From an uncultured Verrucomicrobiota bacterium (lineage in GTDB: Bacteria > Verrucomicrobiota > Kiritimatiellia > RFP12 > UBA1067): DNA of 20,053 nt. Numbering within the stretch: the stretch's first letter is position 1; each line of letters begins with the position of its first letter. The position numbers and the translations under genes were made by a program. Below, piece after piece: positions 6,640 to 14,454 of the stretch. The notes beneath the pieces are model-generated. The model did no database searches, had not been told where the DNA came from, and saw only the letters and a list, made by a program, of their open reading frames with translations. Where the stretch lies: the NCBI GenBank assembly GCA_947305825.1, contig CAMZET010000003.1, positions 1 through 20,053 of the forward strand, in the 5' to 3' direction.

Positions 6640-8771
6640 CGGACTTCTCGAAACTGCTCAATCCAGAGCAGCTTGAAGCGGCGACAGCCGGCGACGGGCC
6701 CATGCTCGTGCTGGCTGCCGCCGGCACCGGCAAGACGCGCACCCTCGTGCACCGCGTCGCCTACCTCGTCGAGCGCGGCGTCGAGCCGGGGCGCATCTTG
6801 CTGCTCACCTTCACCAACCGCGCCGCGAAGGAAATGCTCGAACGCGCACAGTGCGTCGTCGGGCCAGCCGCATCCGCCATCTGGAGCGGCACCTTCCATT
6901 CCATCTGCGCCAGATTCCTTCGCCGAAAGGCGGATTTGCTCGGCTACAAGCCGGGCTTCCAGATTCTCGACGAAGACGAGCAGAAGAAACTTATCGGCGA
7001 CATAATCAAGGAAAACGTCGCCGACCCGAAGAACTTCGCCAAAAAAGACGTCGTGGCCAAAATCATCTCCGAGGCCGCGAACGAGGACAAGACCGTCGAA
7101 TTCATCGCCTCGCGATGGCAGTCCAAGGCTCCGGGAGTCCGACCAGATGAAATCGCGCTCGTCGCAACGCTATACGCCTCCAGAAAAAAGGCGATGGGCG
7201 TAATGGACTTCGACGACCTCCTCATCAACGGCCTCCGCCTGCTCAAGGAACACGACGACGTGCGCGAACGCCTGCAAGAGCACTTCCGCTACATCCTCGT
7301 GGACGAATATCAGGACACAAACGGCCTGCAGGCGGAGTTCACGGACATCCTGGCGGCGCGGCACCGCAACATCATGGCCGTCGGCGACGATTTCCAGTGC
7401 ATCTACACGTGGCGCGGCGCGAGAATCGCCAACATCCTCGACTTCCCCCAGCGCTGGCAGGGCTGCCGCGTCGTCAAACTCGAACGCAACTACCGCAGCA
7501 GACCGCAGATACTCTCCGTCGCGAACTCCGTCATGCGCGACGCTCCGGGGCAGTTCCAGAAAGTCCTGCGCCCGACGCGCTCGACGGACGGTGAACTGCC
7601 GCGCCTCTACCGCGTCTACAACGGCAAATCGCAGGCCGAGGAAATAGTGCGCATCGTGAACGAAGCGCTGTCGCTCGGCTACAGGCGCAAAGACGTCGCC
7701 ATTCTCTACAGGTCGCATTTCCACTCTATCGACATCGAAAAGGCGGTCAGCGCGGCGCAAATCCCGTACCGTCTCACGAGCGGCGTCGGCTTCTACGAAC
7801 GCGAACACGTCAAGGACGTGCTGGCGTTCATGCGACTCATGTGCGACCCGGCCGACGAACTTTCGTTCATGCGCTTCATCCAGCTTCTGCCGGGGGTGGG
7901 CGAGGCGAGCGCGAAGAGGATTTGGCAGCGCCTCGGCGGAAATTGCCCCATCGCCTGGCACGAGAACCGCGCAAAGCTCCTCGACGTCCTCGGCGCGAAA
8001 GCGAGGCCAGTCTGGGAGAAAATCGACGCGACGCTCGCCGCAGAGGACGACGAGGCGGACGACCCGAATCCAGGCAACACCGCGCTCGTGTTCATCAACG
8101 CTTTCTACGCCGACTACATCAAGCGCAACTGGGAGCCCGAGGACGCCGATGACAGGCTCGACGACATCAAGGAACTCGCCGCCGACCTCGCCGAAGAGAG
8201 CGACATCGAGACGTATCTCGCGAACGTCGCTCTCATGACGAATCTAGATTTGCGGCGCAACGACCCGACTATCGACAGGATTACCCTTTCGACCGTCCAT
8301 CAGGCCAAGGGAATGGAGTGGCCAGTAGTCATCGTGCCTTGGATGTGCGAAGGAATGTTTCCCAGCGCGCGGTCGCAGGAAGACAACCGCCTGGACGAAG
8401 AGAGGCGGCTGTTCTACGTCGTGGTCACGCGGGCGAAAGACCGCCTGTCGCTTCTCTCGCCGATGGTGCGTCGCTCCCCGGAGGGCGGAGAATTTCCCAT
8501 CGGGCCATCGCCCTTCCTTAAGGAAATCCCGCGCGACCTCGTCGACGTCCGCCGCTCGTTCTCCAGCGGCTACGACGGCGGCGGCTACAGTTCAAGTCGC
8601 GGCTACGGCAACGGCGGCGGCTACGGCAACGGCGGCGGCTACGGCAACGGCGGCTACGGGAGTTCCCGCGTCGTGGCGTCGTCGTTCCAGAGCGCTAGCG
8701 GGCAAACCTCTTCGACGTTCGTGCCGACAAAGAGGTCGGTGAAGGAATATCTGAAGACCTGGCGCTCTTGA
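6636..8771 (+). CDS. UvrD/Rep/PcrA-family DNA helicase with Gly-rich tail
   Basis: ATP-driven 3'-5' helicase of superfamily 1A, 711 residues, for repair or replication restart. All motifs are present: Q motif (NPEQLEAA), Walker A AAGTGKT at 28-34, LTFTNRAAKEM (Ia), VDEYQDTN at 222-229 (Walker B), VGDDFQCIYTWRGA from 249, LERNYRS at 282-288, TVHQAKGMEW from 553 (V), and VVVTRAKDRL from 595 (VI). The C-terminal 75 residues depart from the family: instead of a lysine-rich or Tudor-like end there is a GYGNGG repeat region followed by a short basic end (KRSVKEYLKTWRS). The ATG overlaps the preceding stop by 4 bases. It is not a RecB or AddA type, since the length is short and no nuclease domain follows. 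Which of UvrD, PcrA or Rep it matches best needs a tree. Confidence 0.92.
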   Translation: MTDFSKLLNPEQLEAATAGDGPMLVLAAAGTGKTRTLVHRVAYLVERGVEPGRILLLTFTNRAAKEMLERAQCVVGPAASAIWSGTFHSICARFLRRKADLLGYKPGFQILDEDEQKKLIGDIIKENVADPKNFAKKDVVAKIISEAANEDKTVEFIASRWQSKAPGVRPDEIALVATLYASRKKAMGVMDFDDLLINGLRLLKEHDDVRERLQEHFRYILVDEYQDTNGLQAEFTDILAARHRNIMAVGDDFQCIYTWRGARIANILDFPQRWQGCRVVKLERNYRSRPQILSVANSVMRDAPGQFQKVLRPTRSTDGELPRLYRVYNGKSQAEEIVRIVNEALSLGYRRKDVAILYRSHFHSIDIEKAVSAAQIPYRLTSGVGFYEREHVKDVLAFMRLMCDPADELSFMRFIQLLPGVGEASAKRIWQRLGGNCPIAWHENRAKLLDVLGAKARPVWEKIDATLAAEDDEADDPNPGNTALVFINAFYADYIKRNWEPEDADDRLDDIKELAADLAEESDIETYLANVALMTNLDLRRNDPTIDRITLSTVHQAKGMEWPVVIVPWMCEGMFPSARSQEDNRLDEERRLFYVVVTRAKDRLSLLSPMVRRSPEGGEFPIGPSPFLKEIPRDLVDVRRSFSSGYDGGGYSSSRGYGNGGGYGNGGGYGNGGYGSSRVVASSFQSASGQTSSTFVPTKRSVKEYLKTWRS
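8601..8660 (+). repeat. 18-base tandem repeat encoding GYGNGG
   Basis: GGCTACGGCAACGGCGGC occurs twice exactly (8601-8618 and 8619-8636), then a 15-base copy lacking the last three bases (8637-8651) and a partial GGCTACGGG. It encodes the Gly/Tyr/Asn-rich part of the helicase tail. Copy number could change by slippage in steps of 6 residues without breaking the frame. Confidence 0.85.
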
Positions 8772-8797
8772 CGCGGGGCGCGTACGCCGCGCCGCGT
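8771..8797. terminator. Hairpin between convergent helicase and folC genes
   Basis: ACGC (8771-8774) pairs with GCGT (8794-8797) and GGCGCG (8777-8782) with CGCGCC (8788-8793), leaving a GG bulge and a 5-base loop. The stem spans the whole 25-base gap between the two stop codons. No T run is seen on either strand. It is a plausible bidirectional end signal or barrier between converging transcripts. Confidence 0.4.
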
Positions 8798-10047
8798 CAC
8801 GGGAGTTCCGCCGGCTCGAGCGCGCTCGGCGCGTTTTCGTACGCGCCGAGCGCGGCGAGCGCTTCACCGGCGAGGAACAGCGAACCGCAGACGAGTATGG
8901 TGCGCTCCGGCCCGGCCGCCGCCCGCGCCATCGCCTCGCCAAGCGTCGCGGCGGCTTCCGCCGCCATCCCCGCCGAACGCATTTCCTCCGCCAGCGTCTC
9001 CGGCGCGACCGAGCGCGGATTTTGCGTACGCACCGCAAAAGCGCGAGAACAGAACGGCGCAAGGAGACGAAGGACGGCCACCCGGTCCTTGTCGGAACAG
9101 AAGCCCGCTATCAAATCGACCTTTTCGCCGGGACGGAGTTCTTCGGCGAGCGCGGCGGCGAGCGCGGCGGCTGCAGGCGGATTGTGCGCTCCGTCCACGA
9201 GGAAGCGCCCGATGCGCTGGAAGCGTCCCGGCCACGAAACGCCGGCGAGGCTGAAGCCGCCGAGCGGGAATCCTGTATCTCGCTTGAGGACATCGAGAGC
9301 GGCGAGCGCCGTGACGCAGTTCTCGCGGTTGAACGCCCCTCGCAGCGGGAAGTCTCGCGGCACGTCCGTTTCACCCGCGATGTCCGGCGCGTAGAAGAAC
9401 GGTGCACCGCGCTCCGCCGCAACGCCGCGCACGACTTCGCGCACGCCGGCGGCGTTCCGGCCAAGCACGATTGGCGCACCGCGCTTCACGATTCCGGCCT
9501 TCTCGGCCGCTATCGCTTCCGGCGTCGCGCCCAGCAACTCGCAGTGGTCCAGCCCGATGCGGGTTATGACGCAAAGAACCGGCTCGCAGACGTTCGTCGC
9601 GTCGAGCCGCCCGCCAAGACCCGCCTCCATGACGGCCACGTCGACGCGCGCGTCGGCGAACGCGACGAACGCCATCGCCGTCAGAGCCTCGAAGAACGTC
9701 GCCTCGACACCGGCGCCGGCGAGAGCGGACGATGAAAGCGCGGCCTCCACGCGCGACGCGGCGTCCTCCAAAAGCGCGTCATCCATCGGCTCGCCGCCCA
9801 CGCAGAAACGCTCCGCTAGCCGCAAAAGGTGCGGCGACGTGTAGCGAGCCACGCGATACGAACACGACCGCAACGCGGCGTCCAGCGTCGCCGCCACCGC
9901 CCCCTTCCCGTTCGTCCCCGCGACGTGGACGACCCGAAGGCCGCGCTCCGGATTGCCAAGCGCGCCAAGCAGCAAGCGCATCGTCTCCAGCCCCGGGCGA
10001 ATGCCGAAGCGACGCCGCTGCGCCAATCGATCGAGAAATCCGCTCAT
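8797..10047 (-). CDS. folC: Folylpolyglutamate synthase / dihydrofolate synthase
   Basis: Mur-ligase family enzyme of 416 residues that adds glutamate to dihydropteroate and/or reduced folates. Seen: the P-loop HVAGTNGKGAV (G44-G49), YTSPHL at 69-74 (part of the omega loop region), EAGLGGRLDATN, ITRIGLDHCELLG with EAIAAEKAGIVK, GAFNRENCVTALAAL, and the C-terminal-domain block WPGRFQRIGRFLVDGAHNPPAAA. This set fits the bifunctional bacterial FolC. The ATG at 10047 is chosen because it overlaps the stop of the upstream gene by 4 bases (ATGA) and begins where the family begins (SGFLDRLAQRR); 20 further in-frame codons upstream lie inside that gene. It is last in a minus-strand run with two uncharacterised genes, so the operon does not explain its role. 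Confidence 0.93.
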   Translation of the reverse strand: MSGFLDRLAQRRRFGIRPGLETMRLLLGALGNPERGLRVVHVAGTNGKGAVAATLDAALRSCSYRVARYTSPHLLRLAERFCVGGEPMDDALLEDAASRVEAALSSSALAGAGVEATFFEALTAMAFVAFADARVDVAVMEAGLGGRLDATNVCEPVLCVITRIGLDHCELLGATPEAIAAEKAGIVKRGAPIVLGRNAAGVREVVRGVAAERGAPFFYAPDIAGETDVPRDFPLRGAFNRENCVTALAALDVLKRDTGFPLGGFSLAGVSWPGRFQRIGRFLVDGAHNPPAAAALAAALAEELRPGEKVDLIAGFCSDKDRVAVLRLLAPFCSRAFAVRTQNPRSVAPETLAEEMRSAGMAAEAAATLGEAMARAAAGPERTILVCGSLFLAGEALAALGAYENAPSALEPAELP

Positions 10048-11150
10048 TTCCACGTCCGCCAGCGGATTATGCCCCACAGAAGCGAATGGTCTGTGTATAG
10101 CGGGCACGACCTAGCTTCGTAGAACGTCCAGAATTTGCTCCAGTTCCGGTCTACCGCCGGAACCCAGCGAATCGGAAACAGCGCCAGGACCCGCGACTCG
10201 GTGAAGCCTTGCTTCGTTTCCTCCGCTTCCCAGAACGGCCAGACGCGGTGGTGGTTACGCCCCGTCGCGATAAACGGAAACACGCGCACTTCGTCGTCGT
10301 ATATTTCGACAAGCTTCCAGCCGAAGCGCGTCACGGTGGACTCTTCGCGCCCGTGGGCGAAGTCGATGTTCACGCTGCGTTCGTACAGCGGCCAGAGGCT
10401 CAACCGCCGGCGCATCGGCGTCGCCTCGTACTCGAAGAAAGGCCACGGACAGCGAATGCGCGTGGAGCGCGAGCGTCCGAAAGTCCGCGCATACGAAAAG
10501 AACGGCGGAATGAACATGTCTTGCGATTCGCGCTCGCGCCTCACCTGGCCGTACAAGGGCCACAGCATCCACGACCAGCCCTCGCCGGCCGTGTCGCGGT
10601 CTTCGCGGTAGGAAGCCCACGTCGCCACCGGCCACAGCACGTAGCGGTGGTCCGACTCGCGCTGGTGGTTCACGCCGTAGAGCGGCCAGACGCTCCACGA
10701 GCCGTCCGTCCGCCACGAGAAGAACGGGAAAAGTATGGAATACGAATCCATCCATTCCCGGCGGCGCGGCATGCGGTAGTGCGTGTAAAGCGGCCAGAGC
10801 GCGAAATCGACGTCCCACATCATCGCCAGATGCGGATGGTGGCCCCAAAGCGGGAACAGCCCCCAATAGAAGTCGCCGCCGCTGCGGCCGTTGAACCACA
10901 ACGGAACCACGGAAAACTGGTAGTCGCCGGACTCCGGGACATCCCGCGAACCGCGCTCCGCCGCCGTGTCCTGGTAATTCACTATGTAGCAGAAGCGCCA
11001 CCAGTCGCGGTGGCTGGTGAAAACCGGCCACAGCACGTCGGTCACGCCATCCTCGACCGCGACCGCAGGGCGGACGGCAACGTATCCGGGCTTCTGCTCG
11101 TAGAAAGGGCCGACCTGGAATGCGGCCGCCAGAAGGAGACTACCTACCAC
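10044..11150 (-). CDS. Aromatic W/F-P-L-Y repeat protein, unknown function
   Basis: A 368-residue protein I cannot assign to a named family. Its striking feature is a short motif, hydrophobic-W/F-P-L/F-aromatic, repeated about 15 times; the prolines are near residues 42, 83, 100, 120, 142, 156, 174, 198, 216, 237, 254, 292, 305 and 326, so usually 13-24 residues apart. Between motifs are charged, Arg-rich turns. Alternating WPLY and FPFF copies suggest a series of beta-hairpins, perhaps a barrel or propeller with an aromatic belt. The N-terminus (VGSLLLAAAFQVG) resembles a short signal peptide without a basic start. The GTG start at 11150 lies 11 bases inside the upstream gene and has GAGGAG at 11166..11161. 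It is coupled to the membrane TPR gene before it and to folC after it. Surface or periplasmic location is inference. Confidence 0.8.
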   Translation of the reverse strand: MVGSLLLAAAFQVGPFYEQKPGYVAVRPAVAVEDGVTDVLWPVFTSHRDWWRFCYIVNYQDTAAERGSRDVPESGDYQFSVVPLWFNGRSGGDFYWGLFPLWGHHPHLAMMWDVDFALWPLYTHYRMPRRREWMDSYSILFPFFSWRTDGSWSVWPLYGVNHQRESDHRYVLWPVATWASYREDRDTAGEGWSWMLWPLYGQVRRERESQDMFIPPFFSYARTFGRSRSTRIRCPWPFFEYEATPMRRRLSLWPLYERSVNIDFAHGREESTVTRFGWKLVEIYDDEVRVFPFIATGRNHHRVWPFWEAEETKQGFTESRVLALFPIRWVPAVDRNWSKFWTFYEARSCPLYTDHSLLWGIIRWRTWK

Positions 11151-14100
11151 TCTTGCGAAGCTCCTCGAATTCCTTGCGCTCGAACTCCGAGAGCTCGTCT
11201 ATGCGCGAAAGCACCTTGCGCAAGGTTCCCTTGCCGCGTGGACGGTCGCCACGGGCCAGCTGAACCCTCGCAAGCGTGATGAGCATTCTCACGTCCGCTT
11301 CCTTGCCGTCCTTCGTGCGCGACAGATCGCACGCTTTCTTGATGCATTCCTCCGCCTCGTCGAGCGAACCCTTGCGCTCCAGGATTATCGTGCCGAGAGT
11401 GTCCCACGCGACGTAGAGATTGGGGTCGGTCACGACCGCCTTCCGGGCGTAGTGTTCCGCTTCCTCGAGATTACCCGAACGGCGCAGGACTTCGGCGAGG
11501 TCGTTGAGCGCGAGGACGACCGGCTTCGGAGAGTCAACGCTGCGGCGGAGGAAAGCCTCGGCCTGCACGTATTCGCCGCGCTGGAGGGCGAGAGACCCCA
11601 TGACGTAATTGGCGAGCGGGGAGCGGCTGTTGCGGCGCAGGACGTCGCGGGCGTGCCGCTCTGCGTCCACCGTGTCGTTGAGCGATATGTCGAGCCCGAG
11701 AATCATGTCGCTCGTGGCGGAAATGTCCGGCCTGCCGCGAGAAGCGGCGACGAAAGCGTCGCGGGCGGACTCGCGGTATTCCTGGCCCTTGCGGAGCAGG
11801 AGGAAAGCGCGCGTGGTCTGCACGTAATAGTCGGAGGGGTCGCGCGCCTGCTTCTCCATTGTCGCGAGAATTTCGTTTTCGAGCTCCTTCATGAGGGCGG
11901 CGCGGACGCGGGCATCCTTCGCGTTGTCGATTTGCTGGATGGTGACGGCGGCGAGGAAACTCCAGGCCTGGAGGTTGGAGTTGTCGGCGTCGGTGGCCTT
12001 TTTGAGGAGCGCCTTAGCCTGGTCGAGTTCGTTGCGCATCATGTGGAGCATGGCGCGTTCGATGTTGGCTCGCGGGTCGTCGCCGGCGAGTTCGTTCGCG
12101 CGCGCCAGATACTCCATCGCCTTCTCGTTGTTGCCCTCCATCATTTCGACGCGCATGAGGCCTAGGAACGCGTCGTGGTTTTCCGGGTCGCCCGCCAGCA
12201 CGTTCTCGTAGATGGAGCGGCTCTTGTCGCGTTCGTCGCCGCTGGCGTAGATGGACGCCATCATGTTCATCAGCGACGAGCGGCGTTCTGACGGCACGAA
12301 ATCGATTGCGCGGCGGATTTGCTGCAACGCTTCGCCGGGACGCCCGGAACGCGCCCAGTTGAAGCCGAGGCGCACGAAAATCTCGGGCGAACGTATGTAG
12401 CCGTAGTAGTTGTTGAGGGCCCAGAGGCGGTAGCGGCGGTCCTTGTCGTCCTTTATCGAAATGAGACGCGCCTCGAGGGCCTTCTTCTTCGCGGCGGCGT
12501 GCGCCTCGCCAGTGCGCGCAAGCTCGAATTCGTTGAACAAGGCGCTGATGTTGTCGTTGTCGATTTCGGCCAGGACGAGTTCGAACATGTCGAACGCCTC
12601 TGCGGGGCGGCGCGAATCCAGCAGCCACACGCCGCGATTGTTGGCGACAAGGCCCAGATGGCGGCGGAGGTCCAGCCTCATGCGTTCGATTGGATTCTTG
12701 TTGCGGGCGAGGCGGTACGACCCCCAAACCCTGTCGCCTTCTTGTTCCGGCGCGTAGAGGAGTTCCGAAAACGCCTTCCAGTCGCTGCGGAAATCGACGG
12801 CATCGCCCTTCTCCGGCTCCGCGCCGAAGAACAGGAACTCCGGCACGGGATTGATGCCGGACCCGTACCAGAGGTCGGCCGCGCCCCACACGACGGCGTT
12901 AGTCCGCGCCACGTCGGGCGAAATCATGAACCATTCCTGGACGAACGGCAGCACGCCGAGCGTGAGCGCCAGCGTCAAATCCTGGTTGCGCTCGCCGCCA
13001 AGCCCGGCTTCCTTGACAATCTCGCCGAGCCGCTTCAGGTAATCGTCGTCCAGGTCGCGCTTCAGCGACACGAGCTGCACGTCCTTGCCGAGACGTTCCG
13101 CCGCCAGCAGCAGATGGTCGTCGATTATGCCGTCGGTGATGAACCACTTCCTGTCGCCCAAATCGGCGAGGGCCTTCTCGGCGACGCGGTCAGCGAACGC
13201 GCCGCGATTCTTCTCGAAGTCGAAAAGGTTGAATATCGTCGAGAACACGGCGACGAAAGCGAGGATGCCGCCGAAGGCGAACGACGTGACGCGGCCTATG
13301 CCCGCCGCGAAGGCGTCAGGCCCTTTGAGATTGTCGGGAATCGGTATTTCGCGGGACTGCAGGAACCAGAAAGCGGCGAGATACGCGAACGAGAAAGCCG
13401 CGAATGCGCTGGGGACGACGGGCAGGATGGCGTAAGGCTCCATTAGTTCCGCCGGAGAAAGCGGCGTGGCGATTGCGAGAATCGCGACGAATGCAAGGGC
13501 GACGTGGAAAAGGATGCCTGCGAGCGAAGCGCGCGCGCCGCGCAGCGACCTCCCGCTCGAAAACAGCGCGAGCGCGAACGGCACGGTCGCGAACAGCACG
13601 ACGAACAGCCAGCCGTCGCGCTTGAAATAGCCCGCGAACGCGCCGGTCATCTGCCGTGCGAATTCCGGGAAGTCCTCGGACACGACGAGTGCGAAGATTA
13701 TCGCCGCCAGCAGGAAGGCGAGGACGAAGAGGGACATAGCCAGCCACGGGGCGCGGCCGGCGCGGCGTTCCGTCACCCACGCCGCCGCCAGGAACAGCGG
13801 CAGCGCCGCCAGGAACAGAGGCGAGTCGCAAAGGCCGAAACCGGCCATCACGCCGGCCGCGAGCGCGACCACCGCCGACGCCACCGTCGGCACGAGCGAA
13901 CACGCCCGCAACACGAACAGCGTCAGCATCGCCCACACGAACGCGAACATTCGCGGCTCAAGATGCGTAGACGCCTCGCGATACGCCGGCGAACACATGA
14001 GCACGACGCCGCCGGCGAGCGCCACGCACGACGCTATCGCACGCCGCCTCGCTTCACCGCCTTCCAGCTCCTCCATCCGCAAGCGCAGAAACGTCGACGT

Positions 14101-14370
14101 CACGAAATAGAACAGCACAACGCCCAGCGCACCAAGCACGGGAAACAGACCATTCCCGACTCCAAACAGCCGCACGAACCAGCCCATGAGCGGATATTGC
14201 GTCTCGGAAGCGATGTCCAGCCCGCGCCACACGGCCATGAGGTGCGCACTTTCGCCCGGGAAAGCGTAGTTCGCCATCGAAGCGAAATACAAAACAAGCG
14301 CAACCGCGCCGAGCGCGGACGCGACAACAACATCAAGGAGCCGCGAAGCGGCAATCTTGCTCTTTGTCAT
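11140..14370 (-). CDS. Polytopic membrane protein with C-terminal TPR domain
   Basis: A 1076-residue two-part protein. Residues 1-390 hold about ten hydrophobic segments (clear ones near 12-30, 75-95, 110-130, 165-200, 205-230, 255-275, 285-310, 325-345 and 365-390). The first loop, PGESAHLMAVWRGLDIASETQYPLMGWFVRLFG, resembles the loop of DUF2723/GT39-like membrane glycosyltransferases, where an acidic residue lies after the first membrane segment. Residues 400-570 form a soluble domain; 570-1060 are TPR-like helices (for example ANYVMGSLALQRGEYVQAEAFLRRS). A C-terminal Arg/Lys-rich stretch ends it. The ATG at 14370 follows its own promoter (14407-14424). It may transfer a lipid-linked sugar to protein or polymer, or be a membrane scaffold; the enzymatic reading is weak. 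It is coupled to the aromatic-repeat gene downstream. Confidence 0.85.
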   Translation of the reverse strand: MTKSKIAASRLLDVVVASALGAVALVLYFASMANYAFPGESAHLMAVWRGLDIASETQYPLMGWFVRLFGVGNGLFPVLGALGVVLFYFVTSTFLRLRMEELEGGEARRRAIASCVALAGGVVLMCSPAYREASTHLEPRMFAFVWAMLTLFVLRACSLVPTVASAVVALAAGVMAGFGLCDSPLFLAALPLFLAAAWVTERRAGRAPWLAMSLFVLAFLLAAIIFALVVSEDFPEFARQMTGAFAGYFKRDGWLFVVLFATVPFALALFSSGRSLRGARASLAGILFHVALAFVAILAIATPLSPAELMEPYAILPVVPSAFAAFSFAYLAAFWFLQSREIPIPDNLKGPDAFAAGIGRVTSFAFGGILAFVAVFSTIFNLFDFEKNRGAFADRVAEKALADLGDRKWFITDGIIDDHLLLAAERLGKDVQLVSLKRDLDDDYLKRLGEIVKEAGLGGERNQDLTLALTLGVLPFVQEWFMISPDVARTNAVVWGAADLWYGSGINPVPEFLFFGAEPEKGDAVDFRSDWKAFSELLYAPEQEGDRVWGSYRLARNKNPIERMRLDLRRHLGLVANNRGVWLLDSRRPAEAFDMFELVLAEIDNDNISALFNEFELARTGEAHAAAKKKALEARLISIKDDKDRRYRLWALNNYYGYIRSPEIFVRLGFNWARSGRPGEALQQIRRAIDFVPSERRSSLMNMMASIYASGDERDKSRSIYENVLAGDPENHDAFLGLMRVEMMEGNNEKAMEYLARANELAGDDPRANIERAMLHMMRNELDQAKALLKKATDADNSNLQAWSFLAAVTIQQIDNAKDARVRAALMKELENEILATMEKQARDPSDYYVQTTRAFLLLRKGQEYRESARDAFVAASRGRPDISATSDMILGLDISLNDTVDAERHARDVLRRNSRSPLANYVMGSLALQRGEYVQAEAFLRRSVDSPKPVVLALNDLAEVLRRSGNLEEAEHYARKAVVTDPNLYVAWDTLGTIILERKGSLDEAEECIKKACDLSRTKDGKEADVRMLITLARVQLARGDRPRGKGTLRKVLSRIDELSEFERKEFEELRKSGR
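11161..11166 (-). promoter_or_regulatory. Ribosome site GAGGAG supporting a GTG start
   Basis: GAGGAG on the minus strand lies 10 bases before the GTG at 11150..11148, inside the last codons of the TPR gene. It decides the start of the aromatic-repeat gene, which has no in-frame ATG near its beginning, and implies coupled translation of the two genes. Confidence 0.6.
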
Positions 14371-14406
14371 GACTTTCTTTGTTCCTACTTGTCGATGCGG
14401 CTTGAT

Positions 14407-14424
14407 ATTTTACCATATTTCGCC
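14407..14424 (-). promoter_or_regulatory. Extended -10 promoter of the TPR gene
   Basis: On the minus strand the sequence GGCGAAATATGGTAAAAT has TAAAAT at 14412..14407 with TGG before it. The start point would be near 14400, giving a leader of about 30 bases before the ATG at 14370. It is the weakest match of the four motif copies (A in place of T at the third hexamer base). Confidence 0.55.
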
Positions 14425-14445
14425 AAAGGCGTGTTAATTGGCGAA
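14419..14445 (-). promoter_or_regulatory. 8-base dyad between mnmE and the TPR gene
   Basis: TTCGCCAA and TTGGCGAA are perfect inverted copies with an 11-base spacer, starting 10 bases after the mnmE stop. One arm overlaps the upstream part of the TPR-gene promoter. It could be the end signal of the mnmE transcript (no T run follows) or an operator for the next promoter. The gap 14371-14454 holds only this and the promoter. Confidence 0.35.
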
Positions 14446-14454
14446 GAGCGGCGG

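Noticed and set aside
10048..10107. Extra 20 codons at the folC N-terminus
   Set aside because: They lie within the upstream gene; the ATGA overlap and the family N-terminus both favour 10047.
10204..10216. GAAGC-CTT-GCTTC inverted repeat within the aromatic-repeat gene
   Set aside because: Five-base arms inside a coding region are expected by chance and do not match the palindromic element at 17939/18039.
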